Shown: one piece after another, positions 23,015 to 34,710 of the stretch
How the letters are laid out: each line of letters starts with the position of its first letter
Numbering within the stretch: position 1 is the first letter of the stretch
Source of the DNA: Plantago elongata
Lineage: Eukaryota > Streptophyta > Magnoliopsida > Lamiales > Plantaginaceae
DNA: 63,488 bases
Direction: 5' to 3'
NCBI GenBank assembly: GCA_036897095.1
Contig: JAYMSP010000258.1
Coordinates: 1-63,488, forward strand
Position numbers and translations under genes: made by a program
The notes under the pieces: model-generated
Seen by the model: only the letters and a program-made list of their open reading frames with translations
Database searches by the model: none
What the model was told of the DNA's origin: nothing

Positions 23015-24394
23015 TGTTGGTCCAGATAACGATAAAGGAAAAGACTAGGGGGGGTGAATAGTCATTTCAAAATTTTGTCGATAAATATGATTTCTCAGAT
23101 ACTTGAAGGTATATGAGACTTATAATTAGGGAGCGGAAATCTTTATGCGATAGATAAATGAGTTTGTACTTTGCAATAGTAAATGTGTGTGTGTGTGTGT
23201 GTTTCTGGAATGTAAATACAGAAAGTAAATAACACAACAAGTATAGTGGTATCTAGAGGTGGCGCCTCCAACTAATCAACTCGGACTTCAGAGAACTAGA
23301 ATCCACTAGAAAAGATAATTGAATTCACCTTACAATTGATCCTATTCTAAGATTCTTAAAACAAATGGTTCTCAACCAAATGTTCCCCCTGAGTTGTTCC
23401 CTAGCTCCTAGAGCCAAGTACATCATGTACTCAAGATAACCTTGGAGTTATTCCTTGATTTACCGAATCAGGTAAACTTCTCTTTACAACTTTTCAGTTA
23501 TGTTCAGAGAGCTTGAAGAGATAACACTACTTGATATACTTGTTCAATATATGGTAGGTTCTCCTTAACTGGCCCAAGTTTGTGAGATTTGTTCAAGAGA
23601 ATGAATCTCAGATAGTTATCCAATAATTCAACTCTTTCACATATTACACTACTTGTTGAAGGATCAAGACACTTAGAACTACTAGTGAATTCTCGAGTTT
23701 GTTAGTCGCATTAGATAGCTTGGAGAATGGTAGTATGAATGCTTGAGAGAGAACTTGCTTGATAGTTGACATGATCGTAGTTCGTGTGTGTATTTCTCAG
23801 CTTCTAAGTGGTGATATTTATAGGTAAATTTGATAGTCTTTTGAATAGTATCCGCTAGACATATTTCAAATTCAATCCGTTCATATCTTGAAATTAGTAC
23901 TCCCATGCGTATATCTCTTTTCAGAGAGTTCTGCAGAAGGATAGTGACATTCATGTCCAACATTAAATGCAGTGTACTATATTTCGTCATGTAGTCTCGA
24001 CAGATGCATGTAGCTTTCTGAAGCATCACATGTTCCATCTCTCAGAAACTTATTGTCTCAGAAATTTGTTGTGATTTTGTTTTGTGAACAAAACACAAGT
24101 CTTTACACAGCTTTCTTGAAGCAACTATCTGAGGAGACTTTCCTCCTTTATATTCAGATTCCTTTGTGCAAAAGGTCTTCTCCTTTGCTTGGATGCCTCC
24201 TTCTTGATCTTCTTCGAGCTAAATAAAAATTACATTCGGAGACCTAATATCCTATTACAAGGTTTCTAAAAACTATTATACTTAGTGTATTTCTTCATTA
24301 CAACGGTCAACTGACCTAAAGTACTAAACACCTTTCTGAAACTATGATAAGTCATTGTGTTGAGTGATCAAAATACTAACAGATATTCCTAACA
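23015..24394 (-). repeat. Copia LTR, copy D (5' LTR of the gag-pol element)
   Basis: A 1380-bp LTR. On the plus strand it runs from TGTTGGTCCAG (23015) to ATTCCTAACA (24394), so on the minus strand it begins TGTTAGGAAT and ends CCAACA. It carries a G-run at about 23048-23054 and (GT)n at about 23184-23202, the same internal order as all other copies. The matching 3' LTR is absent. The plus-oriented tail of element E begins immediately after 24394. Confidence 0.85.
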
Positions 24395-24564
24395 TATAAC
24401 TTGTCAGCAAAGATCACTTCTTGTGATTTGGTTGATGTTTACTTTTTGTACATCATTAACTGATTGAATATCATTTGAAATAATTAAATGGTGGATTGTT
24501 TTCACTTCCATGTTTGTAATAGGACTTTAAGATAGTCATGGTTGACTGATCAAAAAGGGGAAAA
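24395..24564 (+). other. 3' tail and polypurine tract of Copia copy E
   Basis: This matches 2795-2960 (TGTCAGCAAAGATCACTTCT, GTGGATTGTTTTCACTTC). It ends in the polypurine tract AAAAAGGGGAAAA at about 24552-24564, in front of a plus-oriented LTR. Only this last piece of the internal region remains. Confidence 0.7.
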
Positions 24565-25676
24565 TTAGGAATATATGTTAGTATTTTTTATCAATCACCA
24601 TGTGACTTATCTTTAGTACAGAAAGGTGACTAGTACTCTTGGTTCACTTGAACATTGTAATAGGATAAACTGGTAATAGGATTATTAGGTCTCTGATGTA
24701 ATTTTTATATTTCTGAGATTTCTGAGTACTCATTTCAAGATATCAACGGATTGAATTTTGAGAAGGTCTAACAGATACTATTCAAACGACTCTCAAATTC
24801 ATCTATAAATATCACCACTTAAAACCTGAGAAATACACACTCGGACTACGCTCATATCTACTTATCTAGAAAGTATTCTCTCAAGCATCTTACTACAATT
24901 CTCCAAGCTATTTATTGCAACCAAAGCTCGAAGAATCAATAGTAGTTCTAAGTGTCCTGAACCTATAACAAGAGATTGTTATTCATCAAAGAGTTGAACT
25001 TTCAGATACCCTTTCTGAAGCTCATTCTCCAGAATGGATACTAATTACTCGGGTCAGTAAAAGAGAACCTACCATACATTGAATAAGTGTATCAAGTAGT
25101 GTTATCTCTTCTATGCTCTCTGAAAATATAGCTGAAAAGTTATACGTGAAGCTTACCTGACAAATCAACTTATAACCAACACCATCAAGGCGTGGTGTAC
25201 AGGAAGTACTTGGTTTGGAAAATCAAGGAAAAGCTCCAAGGTTATCTTGAGTACAGGAAGTACATGGCTTTAGGAGCTAGGGAAAAACTCAGGGGGAACA
25301 TTTTATTGGGAACCATTTGTTTGTAGGGATCATATAATAGGATATATTGTAAGGAGAACTCAATTGTTTGTTCTAGTGAATTCCATGTCTCAAAAAGGTC
25401 GAAGTGGATTAGTTGGAGGATTACACCACCTCCATATACCACTATACTTGGAGTGTTATTTACTATTATGTATTTACTTTCCAGCATTACACACACACAC
25501 ATTTATTACTGCAAAGCACAATCGCATTTATCTTTCGTTTAAGTCTTCAGCTCTCTGAACTTAAGTATAAAAAATCCACCAGTTTCTATAAATAGTGTTT
25601 ATCGACAAAAGTTTGAAAAGACTATTCACCCCTCCCCCCCCTCTAGTTTTTTCCTTTGCAGTTATCTTGAACAACA
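24565..25676 (+). repeat. Copia LTR, copy E
   Basis: A plus-oriented LTR of about 1112 bp. It has lost the first two bases (TTAGGAATATAT instead of TGTTAGGAAT) and about 250 bp internally relative to copy D. It contains (CA)n at about 25489-25501 and the C-tract at about 25631-25641, and ends TGAACAACA at 25676. What follows is not a flank but the truncated gag of element F in the opposite orientation. Confidence 0.75.
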
Positions 25677-27494
25677 ACCTTCCATCACTCTTTTTCAGAG
25701 GAGTGGAGCTACATGATTGAGCATCAAGTCCGAGTCCTCCTTTCTCAGAAGGGTCTCTAAAATAAGATTGAACCTCCATAGAGTGTCACTAGCTTTGACA
25801 AATAATTTGAATGAAACCTCTTTCTTTCTGAGTTCATCATTTTCAGAATGAAGCTACTTCAACTTCTCATTTAACTCATTCAAGGCTAGCTCATGAGAAT
25901 TTTCATTCTCCAATATCTGAGATCTAAGTGATGCTATTTTTGCATCTTTCTTCCAGATACCTTGGTCAAGTTTGAAATCTCCTTTTCAAGAGTTTTTTTC
26001 TTCTTCCAGAACCTTGATCTTTGATTCAACAACCAAGAATTCTCTCTCATAATGATCAAGTTCACTCTTGACAAATTCTAAATCATTTATACCGTCATCA
26101 TCACTTTCGTAGTACAAGAATTGTGATGTATTTCTTACCTCATCAGCCACAAAGCATTCTTCAATGTTGGAGATGTTGGGACCTACAATCTCAGCAACTC
26201 CACACATGTTATTCTTATTTTGGCCAAAGTCGATTACATCGTGAATAATCCCGCACAATTCTGGTGATGGTAATTTTGAGTCTTTTGAATCCTCATCTTT
26301 AGAATCCGACTCAATATCCTGAATATCAAGTTGAATTTGGATATTCTTTCTCTCTTCAGTGAGAAAGTTCCTATGAGTCCTTTTGAAAGTTCTTCTCTCT
26401 TTTTTGTCACCCGCCTTAAGCTTGTTAAAAGTAGGACAATCACATTTGAAGTGATCAGGTTTCTAACAATAGAAGCAGATGTCATTTCCCATTTCAGCGA
26501 CTTTTTTACTAACAACTTTCTGAGCAGGATTGTTCAGAAAGTTGCTTATTTGGATGTTCTTGTACTGATGGTAGTTTGGGCCGAGATAATTTTTTAACTT
26601 CTCTTTTGCTTTTTTCCTTTCTATCTCTTGGCTCAGATATTTCTTCATGTGATGCACTACAAGAGCATTCTCTTCAGACACTTCCTTGGTATCCTTCTTT
26701 TCAAAAGTACCTTGTGTCACTAGAGCAACACTTTGCAACTTTTCAGTTGCAGCAAATCTTTGTTGGATTGTCTCATAGTTCTCAGAGGCTAAATGTGAAA
26801 AGAGTTCCACTGGAGTGATTTGTGGCATACCCTGGTTGAAGTATAATATCGGGTATGTTCCCCATTCTGGTTCAAACTTCTGACGATGATTTTCACCTCC
26901 TCAGAATTAGAATATCCGTTACTTTTTCCAAGTGAATCCATATCACTCATGAGAGTAGTACACCGAAAATAAAGTTCTTCCAGAGTTTCAGTGAGACCCT
27001 GTTTGAAGTTTTGTAACTTCAATTTCAGAACTTCGAACTTGTTTTCCTTGATTTTCTCAGTTCTGGCACAGATTTCTTCAATAAATTACCAGGAAACTTT
27101 CGCTTTTTGCACACCACAGTTTGCACTGTATATGCTCAGGTGTCGAGCCAATGATGATGTTATGAGCTTGACCATGCAACATGTGTCTCTTGGCATCTTC
27201 TAATGTCCAGAGTTCTCAAGGTTTTTCTTCATACTCAACATGTCTAGTAGCAACACGACCACTATCACTAGTTGAAGTGTCACTACCTTCAGCATCAGTG
27301 TTTCTCCGACCATCAGACACTTCAATGACTTGTTTGAGCTGTCTGATTTTTATTGGTCCTTCCTTGATGACATATATCATCGCATCACTGATAGCTTCAA
27401 GATGCAGCATCATGTTATTCTTCCATTTCTCGTAATTCTCGGGCTTCAAAACTAGAGCATCACTTAGAGACATACCTACACACTTAACACACAA
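25677..27494 (-). pseudogene. Copia gag, element F, truncated downstream
   Basis: The minus-strand gag is better preserved than in element D. It has the KPENYEKWKNNMMLH start (27494-27216), an intermediate segment with ETLEELYFRCTTLM (27022-26789), a segment 26828-26463 with TKEVSEENALVVHHMKKYLS ending in CFYC, then the zinc knuckle completed as KPDHFKCDC. A TAG stop lies between CFYC and KPDH (about 26463). The knuckle spacing C-x2-C-x4-H-x4-C is otherwise exact. A long acidic, coiled-coil-like tail follows (26258-25986). Pol is absent: the block stops at 25677 exactly against LTR E. The knuckle would bind element RNA. The copy is dead because of the stop and the missing pol. Confidence 0.75.
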
Positions 27495-27568
27495 ATTAAA
27501 ACGTCCTCGAAAAGCGACAAAAACCTTTACCTATCTGGGGATCGAGGTTCAGTGCTTGGGAACCTCCT

Positions 27569-27580
27569 GCTCTGATACCA
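27569..27580 (-). other. Primer binding site, element F
   Basis: The minus strand reads TGGTATCAGAGC, a perfect 12-base complement of initiator-Met tRNA as used by plant Copia elements, 2 bases inside the LTR end at 27583. Confidence 0.85.
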
Positions 27581-27582
27581 TT

Positions 27583-29013
27583 TGTTGGTCCAGAAAACGG
27601 CAAAGATAAAGACTAGAGGGGGGGGTGAATAATCTTTTCAAAATTTTATCAATAAACATGATTTCTCAAATACTTGAAGGTATCTGACACTTATAATCAA
27701 AGAGCGCAAGATTTTATGCGATAGATAAATTAGTGTGTGCTTTGTAATAGTAAATATATGTGTGTGTGTGTGTGTGTGTATGTTGCTGGAATGTAAATAC
27801 AGAAAGTAAATAACACAGTAAGTATAGTGATATTTGGAGGTGGTGCTTCCAACTAATCCACTCGGACTTCAGAGAACTAGAATCCACTAGAACAGATAAT
27901 TGAATTCACCTTATAATTGATCCTAATCTAAGATTCTTAAAATAAATGGTTCTCAATCAAATGTTCCCCCAGAATTGTTCACTAACTCCTAGAGCCAAGT
28001 ACAGCATGTACTCAAGATAACGTTGGAGTTATTCCTTGATTTACCAAATCAAGTACTTCCTGTACCCAAGGCATGAATGGTGTTGGTTATGTTGTTTGTT
28101 AGGTAAGCTTCTCTTTATAACTTTTTCAGTTTTATCTAGAGAGTTTCAAGAATCAAGACTACTTAATATACTTGTTCAGTGTATGGTAGCGTGCTCTTTT
28201 ACTGACCCAAGTTTATGAGATTTGTTCAAGAGAATGAATTTCAGATAGTTATCCAATAATTCAACTCTTTCACATACACTACTTGTTGAAGGATCAGGAC
28301 ACTTAGAACTACTAGTGAATTCTCGTGGTTGTTAGTCCCAACAGAAAGCAATGGTAGTAAGAATGCTTGAGAGTATAATATACTTGTGAGTGTAGTTCGA
28401 ATGCGTGTGTATTTCACAGCTTCTAAGTGGTGATATTTATAGATGAATTTGATACTCGTTTGAATAGTATCCGTTATACATATTTCAAATAAATCTGTTC
28501 ATATCATGAAATTAGTACTCCCATGTGTATATCTCTTTTCAGAGAGTTTAGCAGAAGGATAGTGACATTTCTATCAAGCATTAAATGCAGTGTACTATAT
28601 TTCGTCATTAGTCTCTACGGGTGCATGTAGCTTTCTGAAGCATCACATGTTCTATCTCTCAAAAACTTGTTGTCTCAGAAACTTAGTTGTAACTTTGTTT
28701 TGTAAACAAAACAAAAGTTTATACATAGCTTTCTAGAAGCAACTATCTGAGTAGACTTTCCTCCTTTGTCTTCAAATACCTTTGTGCAAAAGGTCTTCTC
28801 CTTTGCTTGGATGTCTCCTTCTTGGTCTTCTTCGAGCAAAATAAAAATTACATTAGGATACCTAACTTCCTATTACATGTTTTCTAAAAACTATCATATT
28901 TAGTGTATTTTTTCTTTACAATGGTCAAGTGTACCAAAAGTACTATACACCTTTCTAAAATTAGAATAAGTCATTGGACTGAGTGAACAAAATACTAACA
29001 GATATTCCTAATA
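27583..29013 (-). repeat. Copia LTR, copy F (5' LTR)
   Basis: An LTR of about 1431 bp, plus-strand TGTTGGTCCAG (27583) to ATTCCTAATA (29013, a decayed CCTAACA). It has a G-run at about 27619-27625 and (GT)n at about 27759-27779. This is the right edge of the Copia mosaic. Unrelated A/T-rich sequence follows. Confidence 0.8.
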
Positions 29014-30351
29014 TAAAATTATTATTATTGTTGAATTCTAAAGAAAAGATAAAATAAGAGAAAAAGTTGACTTTTGGGTGTAGATGTAATTCTCAAATTA
29101 GACCTTAGTTAATTTTAAACGAATCTGTAATAGTCAACAATTCGGGGTTGAATGTGAAAATAGGTCAGGGGTAGTTTTTGTAATTTTCTCTTTTCTTAAT
29201 ATCTCATTGGACCCAATCATGTAAACAAGTGGATCTTCTCACACATAATGTCTACTCAACTTATTGTTCAACATGTGTGGAAGTGAATGTCCTGTGACCA
29301 AAACGTGAACAATGTCCACGTACCAAGGCTCTAAAGCATAAAGCATCACAAATCAATAAGAAAATATAAATGATTCAAATATACTCAAATGATGAAATAT
29401 TGAGCTCCAATGAATAATAATGGTGAAGTATTATTTATCGGAACAAATCTAAAAACTAAATGGTTAACCAATTCTTCTAATTAGATGGATTATATATTGG
29501 AATCCTAAAATCTCTAAAATTGTGTAGAATGTAAAAAGTGTTGATATTTAAAATGCAAAAAATGAAGAAAGTAATGTCAGGATCGAAACTGATCGCATCA
29601 GACGATCAACAACATTGATTTGAATAACTCTATAATCGTGGTTTGGAACTTGCTCTATGGTTTATACGTATTGTTTGTGTTTCTTTTTGTAATTCATTCA
29701 TTGAGAGCATTACTTGTGCTCTTGGCTGCCATCGCCAGCTTTGGCGAGCAATCACCTGCTTTTCTTCTTCAGTGCAGTTGATATGTGCCAAAGTGTACCG
29801 ACCATGGGACAATCACCCAACTTTGGGCTCGAACTCGATTTCTAGTCCATCCTTGACCCATTTGGACTCTCGTCCACTTTCGTGGCACCTATTTAGATTC
29901 TTGGAGATTGTGATTTCCGATGATGTATATAAAAATGCAATGTTTTAATATGAAAAGTACGTAAAACCTATTTTCAAGTTGGAAAACTCGCTAAACACAA
30001 ATAAAGGATAAAATATATACAAATAATGAAAAAACTAAACTAAAAGCTAATAAAGTACAAGGTAAAAAGAACAGGGTGAAGCGTTCGAGAAAAATATTAA
30101 CAAGACTTAAGCTAAAACAGCAACGAAGTTGATAAGACGCTTCATCTTCAACCAATAGGTTGAGGTTCAGTCACCGCTTGATTGTTCCAAAACAATGTCT
30201 AAAACAAATAGAATTAGATTTTGTTTTCAAACCTCAATAAAAGTGGAGCTCCATTCATGGGTGTTCATGGCAAAAAATATTAATGGACCGTCAAAATGCA
30301 GCAATCTCACTCGCTTAATTTCTTTTAAGAAAAACGTTCAAAGGTCAACTG
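29014..30351. other. Intergenic, no gene recognised
   Basis: A/T-rich sequence. Short frames of 60-101 codons at 29630-29948 lie on opposite strands over each other and resemble nothing I recognise. There are no clear repeat borders. Confidence 0.5.
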
Positions 30352-30431
30352 CAAAGTTTACTACAATATTTTTAACATGATGTAAATCCCTCAAAGTTTA
30401 CTACAATATTTTTAACATGATGTAAATCCCT
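30352..30431. repeat. Tandem duplication, 40-bp unit x 2
   Basis: Two identical copies of a 40-bp unit beginning CAAAGTTTACTACAATATTT, at 30352-30391 and 30392-30431. Perfect identity indicates a recent slippage or repair event. Confidence 0.9.
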
Positions 30432-30484
30432 CAAGAATGTTTGGGAAGCATTCCGTCAGTGGAAATGATTTTTCTTTTCTTTAT

Positions 30485-30717
30485 TATTTTAAAAAAGAAA
30501 GTCAACAATTAGCGACTGAATTTTTTAATCCGTTACTAAATAGAGACGGATAATTAATCTGTCTCTATTTAGCGACGGACTAGAACGACTAAAAGAAGGA
30601 TTAAGAAAAAAAATCTCAATATGTCGCTGCCACATAGCAATTCATTGCTGATTCGCTAATCAGCGATGGTAAAATCCTTCTCTATTTACATCGTTATATC
30701 GCAATTTTCTTGTAGTG
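30485..30717 (-). mobile_element. CACTA (En/Spm-type) transposon terminus
   Basis: The plus strand ends ...TTTTCTTGTAGTG at 30717, so on the minus strand the terminus is CACTACAAGAAAA, the usual plant CACTA terminal repeat. Inside it are subterminal repeats related to TTTAGCGACGGA and GAGACGGATTAAT in both orientations (30500-30600, 30640-30670). No transposase frame and no matching left terminus are seen. It may be a short non-autonomous copy or a fragment. Confidence 0.65.
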
Positions 30718-31691
30718 TTCTCAGAATACGAAATAAAAAAAATTTGCTCCTGAATTTATATTTTTGCTCATTTATTATACCGATCCATTCCGAACATAAA
30801 TTATCCTCGCTTTTAAATTGGTATCATTGCTCATTTATTATCATGATCCATTCCAAACATAAATTCTCTTAGTTTCGTCATGTCATCTTTTCCCTGACCA
30901 AGACAAAAACTAAAAATAGGCAAAATGAAAGAGAGGCTTCAACTTGTAAGCTCAATTTCTTGAATGATCTCATCTAACTTGTGTTAAGTGGCATAATGTG
31001 AAGTGTCCACAAAATTGGCCACTCATCTCACCAAAATTTTATTTTTCTTCGGTTGGCTCCAATTTTAGGTACCATGGTGTTTGGTGCCAAATTGGTTCAG
31101 GGCCTTCAGGCACCATTGGTTATGTAATTTGTCAGAAATTTCCATTACCTAGTACCACTATACCTTTAGCATCTCAATTCCCAGTCTCACCTGGAATCAG
31201 TCTTACCCAGCATTCATTAAATCTCATATGCATAATTATATTTTAATTCACTTGTTTTTTAGACTTCTCAGTGTCTTAGAAAGTTGTAAAATATACCCTC
31301 ACCATCGTTCTATTAATAACTTCCTAACTTTAAAACCTTCCTAATCCATAAATAAAAAAAAATTATTTCACGAATTAATTTTTTATTATATCTCTTTTCC
31401 CACTTTACCATCATTTCATTCAATCTCTCACTTACTTTATCACCCACTTACAACTTTATCACATAATACCCCACATAAACTATTATACTATTACTATCAC
31501 TTAATAATAGCGAAAGTAGCTACCTAGGAAGCTTTAAAAGACCGGAGGACCTGGTGGTTTAATGTTTAAGTTAATTGAAAAAGAAAGATTGTATTTTTGT
31601 AATTAAAATTTAATTTATATAATATTTTTTATAAATGGGTTTAATTTACTCAAAATCATCGAATCTGAATTGTTTTTAGTTGAACCAGAAA
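30718..31691. other. Intergenic, no gene recognised
   Basis: 30764-30868 holds two imperfect direct repeats sharing GCTCATTTATTAT and GATCCATTCC. A frame at 30998-31246 lacks an ATG start and has no recognised similarity. The rest is A/T-rich. Confidence 0.5.
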
Positions 31692-32235
31692 TATAAAGAA
31701 TTAATTCTATCAATATACCTATCAATCGCTGGACAATAGATAGAAAAAGCTTAGAAAAGTATGATAGCAATCGTGAATCAAAACATAAATAAACTCTTGA
31801 TTTTTCTTCATTGATCGTCGTAGACTCCGTTGATTTATGTAAGTATCTTGATGAGCTCTTCGGGTACATGTAGTTGTCAAAAATATGCATAGCTCATCAA
31901 ATTTGTCGTGGTCTTTATTGCTTGCAATTTGAGTCCTAATCGACTTCTACTTCAAGATTTACTCCAACTCAAACTCTCAATCCTTGTTGACTTCGACTTG
32001 TAGATACTCTTGGATTCTTAGAGATCTTTTGTCCAAAAATTTCTTCACATATATATATATCCAAAGCTGTGGAAATAATTAGTGATTAAAATAAAGGTAA
32101 AAACTATAAACAAATTATATATATCAAGTGTGAGAATTTGTCCAGTCGTAGGGTGTATCCAGTACACCCACTTAACTTGGTGAACAGAAGTTCTTGAAGT
32201 GTATCCTATATACACCCAGGAATCTCACACTTACA
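31692..32235 (-). repeat. LTR of element G (3' LTR, incomplete)
   Basis: About 544 bp matching 37251-37786 as a direct repeat with scattered differences. Shared words include AGAAAAAGCTTAGAAAAGTA and GATCGTCGTAGACTCCGTTG. On the minus strand it begins TGTAAGTGTGAG at 32235. The last 160 bp of the LTR, present at 37093-37250, are missing. It contains two GGTGT...ACACC-type palindromes (32151-32169 and about 32199-32215). Confidence 0.75.
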
Positions 32236-32251
32236 ATCTCCCCCTTAGTTT
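32236..32251 (-). other. Polypurine tract, element G
   Basis: The minus strand reads AACTAAGGGGGAGAT directly before the LTR start TGTAAGTGTG. This is the expected plus-strand primer, and it fixes the element's orientation. Confidence 0.7.
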
Positions 32252-32410
32252 TTGCCTTTTTCATATCTCACCTATAAACCTGTCAAAATAGGTTCACAAA
32301 TATATATATTATCTCCTCCTCAAGTCAAGAGATTTATCTCCCTTAATAAGAGCAATAGAGATAATATAATTCGACAAAAGTAACATAGACTCCTAGGAGT
32401 ATAACAACCC

Positions 32411-32575
32411 AACATGTTGGCCATAACAAGCAGTGGTGTAGTCAATACACTCCATCTTTTCTGCATGAACATACTGGCCATAACATACATAGGTGTGTTC
32501 TGTTCTGCATGAACTTATTGGCCATAACATACACTAGTGTATTCAGTAAACTCCATCAGTCCTGCACTTGTTGAT
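32411..32575. repeat. Tandem modules with 'TGGCCATAACA' in element G
   Basis: Three modules of about 55-65 bp, each containing TTGGCCATAACA or CTGGCCATAACATACA followed by a GTGTA...ACACTCCATC-like palindrome and CTGCATGAAC. Divergence between modules is moderate. Confidence 0.65.
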
Positions 32576-32942
32576 CATCTCTCCCACTTGATATGGTGAA
32601 AGCAAAAATCCTAGGTAGGCTTTTTAGTCAAAGGGTTTCATATATGGTGATCAATTGTAACCACCTGACTTCAGAAGAAGCATCAATCGATTCATAAAAA
32701 GAATCAAATCAAGGTAGATCAAGTGTACCGGTTCCACCATATCGTCAGCAAGACCTTAAAGATTAAGAACGAATATGGGAGAATGGGTGGAGTTTCCTTT
32801 CACCTCAAAAAATGACAAGATGATCAAACACTTGTTAACCCATATCAATTGTCATTCCTTCCTTGATCTTGTAGACAAGGGAAGCTATTCACATCTTGCC
32901 ACTAGTGAATTCCTTAAGCATAATAGCCTAATCCATGTTAGT

Positions 32943-32979
32943 GGTGTCCTCGGTAACACCTGGTGTGTCCAACACACCA
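32943..32979. repeat. Paired GGTGT-N-ACACC palindromes (element G)
   Basis: GGTGTCCTCGGTAACACC (32943-32960) is immediately followed by TGGTGTGTCCAACACACCA (32961-32979). Read on the minus strand in frame they encode GVLDTP and GVTEDT. They are representative of about 20 such sites between 32151 and 37719. Confidence 0.8.
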
Positions 32980-34058
32980 TTCAACATATCTGGTGTAACA
33001 TTAAACAACTTCCTACTTAGATACACTTCACCATAACCCGTAGAATGAAGAATCAACAAACTCCTCTGTTACATCACAGTAGAACTCACGGATAAGTTTT
33101 GGAGCAAAAGAACAAACTGATCCTAGAAACTGACGAAACTCCAGAAAACCAAAGACAGTATGAAGCTTAAAATAAGGCGCATGGATATACCTCTCACATA
33201 GTCTCTTTCCCTTTAGCAACTACCGTTGCGAGTGTCTCATACACATCCTTTTTATCCTTACCAAAAGCATATGGTGTTTCCAATACACCCTCAAGGTCAG
33301 CAGCAGTTTCCTCTGGTATGAGTGTCTCTGTCACACCAAGTCGGGTAGTCGTTTTGTCCTTGGAAGATGTCACGATAGTCATTCCATCGCCTTTGCCCTA
33401 TTTTAGTCTGGATACAGTAGATAGTGTATCCTCCACACCTTATTTCTCAAACTCTATGGCATCAACTTCAACCAGTAGTGTAGGGGATACACCGCCTATA
33501 TCAGCGGGTTTTTAACTGTGAATGTAGTCTCTGCACCAGTGTCAACAATTGGATCATCATGTTGAATCTTAGTGGGTGTAGGCACAACACCCCCTTGGTC
33601 AATTGATTGGTTGTCATTTCCAATTGCATCATCCACTAGTTTGTTCGGTTTCCGAGAGGAGTACCACAATATCTTCACTTACACGTTCCAATGTAGCTGT
33701 CAAAGTCGATTTCTTCTTCTCATAACCCTTATCTTCTTTATTGAATATAGTCAAGATCTTCCAAGGTCTCCTTGTAATATCCAATCTCTTTCAACCTAGT
33801 TATATATGCACAAGTGATCAACTAAAATTGTGGAACTAGTTAGGTAGGTGAATAAGGCAAAACATAATCTGAAATTTATTGTTAAACAGAATTTTGTCGA
33901 CTCTAGTGCACTGGGGACACTAGAGTAAAGCACTGTCGAATGTGGTGTACTCGGGACACCTGATTAGACCACTGAAAACTGCTTCGATATTCCAAAGTGT
34001 ATCTTGCGTGTTTCAGGTACACCAAAATTATCACTATAGAGAATACTAACATTTATAA

Positions 34059-34710
34059 TTTCTCCCCCTTTATTCCTTACTTCACAAAACCTAAACCACA
34101 TGAGTTAGCGCAGATAAACATATGCTAAACTCTCCCTCGAAACAAGAATGATTTCTCCCCCTTAATTCAAGAACGATCATAGATATAAAACTGAGTCAAA
34201 CACATAGAATTCAAACATTATAGGCCAACATACTCTAACATACTAAAGATCATAAACATGATCTCAAATATTATAGATATAACAAGATTAAAAGGCACAA
34301 CTCATCACACTTCCCCTTTTTGTGAGGAAGGCAAAACCATCATACCCTTCTTTGATAAAATGCATACTCACTTTTACTAATAAGTCATGCACACATTAGT
34401 TTGTGAATAAAGACAAAACATAATACAGCTAGATGGTGTTTTGACAACACCAATGTCGCAGCTAGCCAGTAGTGTATCGAGAACACCAGTCTCTCAACAC
34501 TTATATTTTTCTCCCCCTTTTTGTCTTTCTTCACAAAACAGAACTAAACAACATGTTTGCAACATATGAACAATCATGAACAATGTCAAACTCCCCCTCA
34601 AAATTAGCAGAGTAAAAAAGCAAAAGCAAGTAATGAATGATCAATCCATCAGGTTAAGATCTTTCTTTGATGTTCATATGCAGACTCATCTCCGCCTTTT
34701 TGTGAAGAAA
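34059..34710 (-). repeat. Array of polypurine-tract-like modules in element G
   Basis: At least six modules: TTTCTCCCCCTTT (34059-34072), CTCTCCCTC (34130-34139), TTCTCCCCCTTAATT (34152-34166), TTCCCCTTTTTGTGAGG (34311-34327), TTCTCCCCCTTTTTGTC (34509-34525) and CTCCCCCTCAAAA (34591-34603), plus CTCCGCCTTTTTGTGAAGAA at about 34689. On the minus strand these are polypurine tracts, several preceded by the same TTTTGTGAAGAAAG-like word. Each resembles the functional tract at 32236. Repeated internal polypurine tracts are, as I recall, a known Sirevirus trait. Confidence 0.65.

Noticed and set aside
29630..29948. Possible gene in overlapping frames of 60 and 101 codons
   Set aside because: The frames are on opposite strands over the same DNA, with no domain, no splice structure and no repeat context.
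32943..32979. CRISPR-like array in element G
   Set aside because: The palindromes are irregularly spaced, degenerate, without unique spacers of fixed length, and lie in a plant LTR element.
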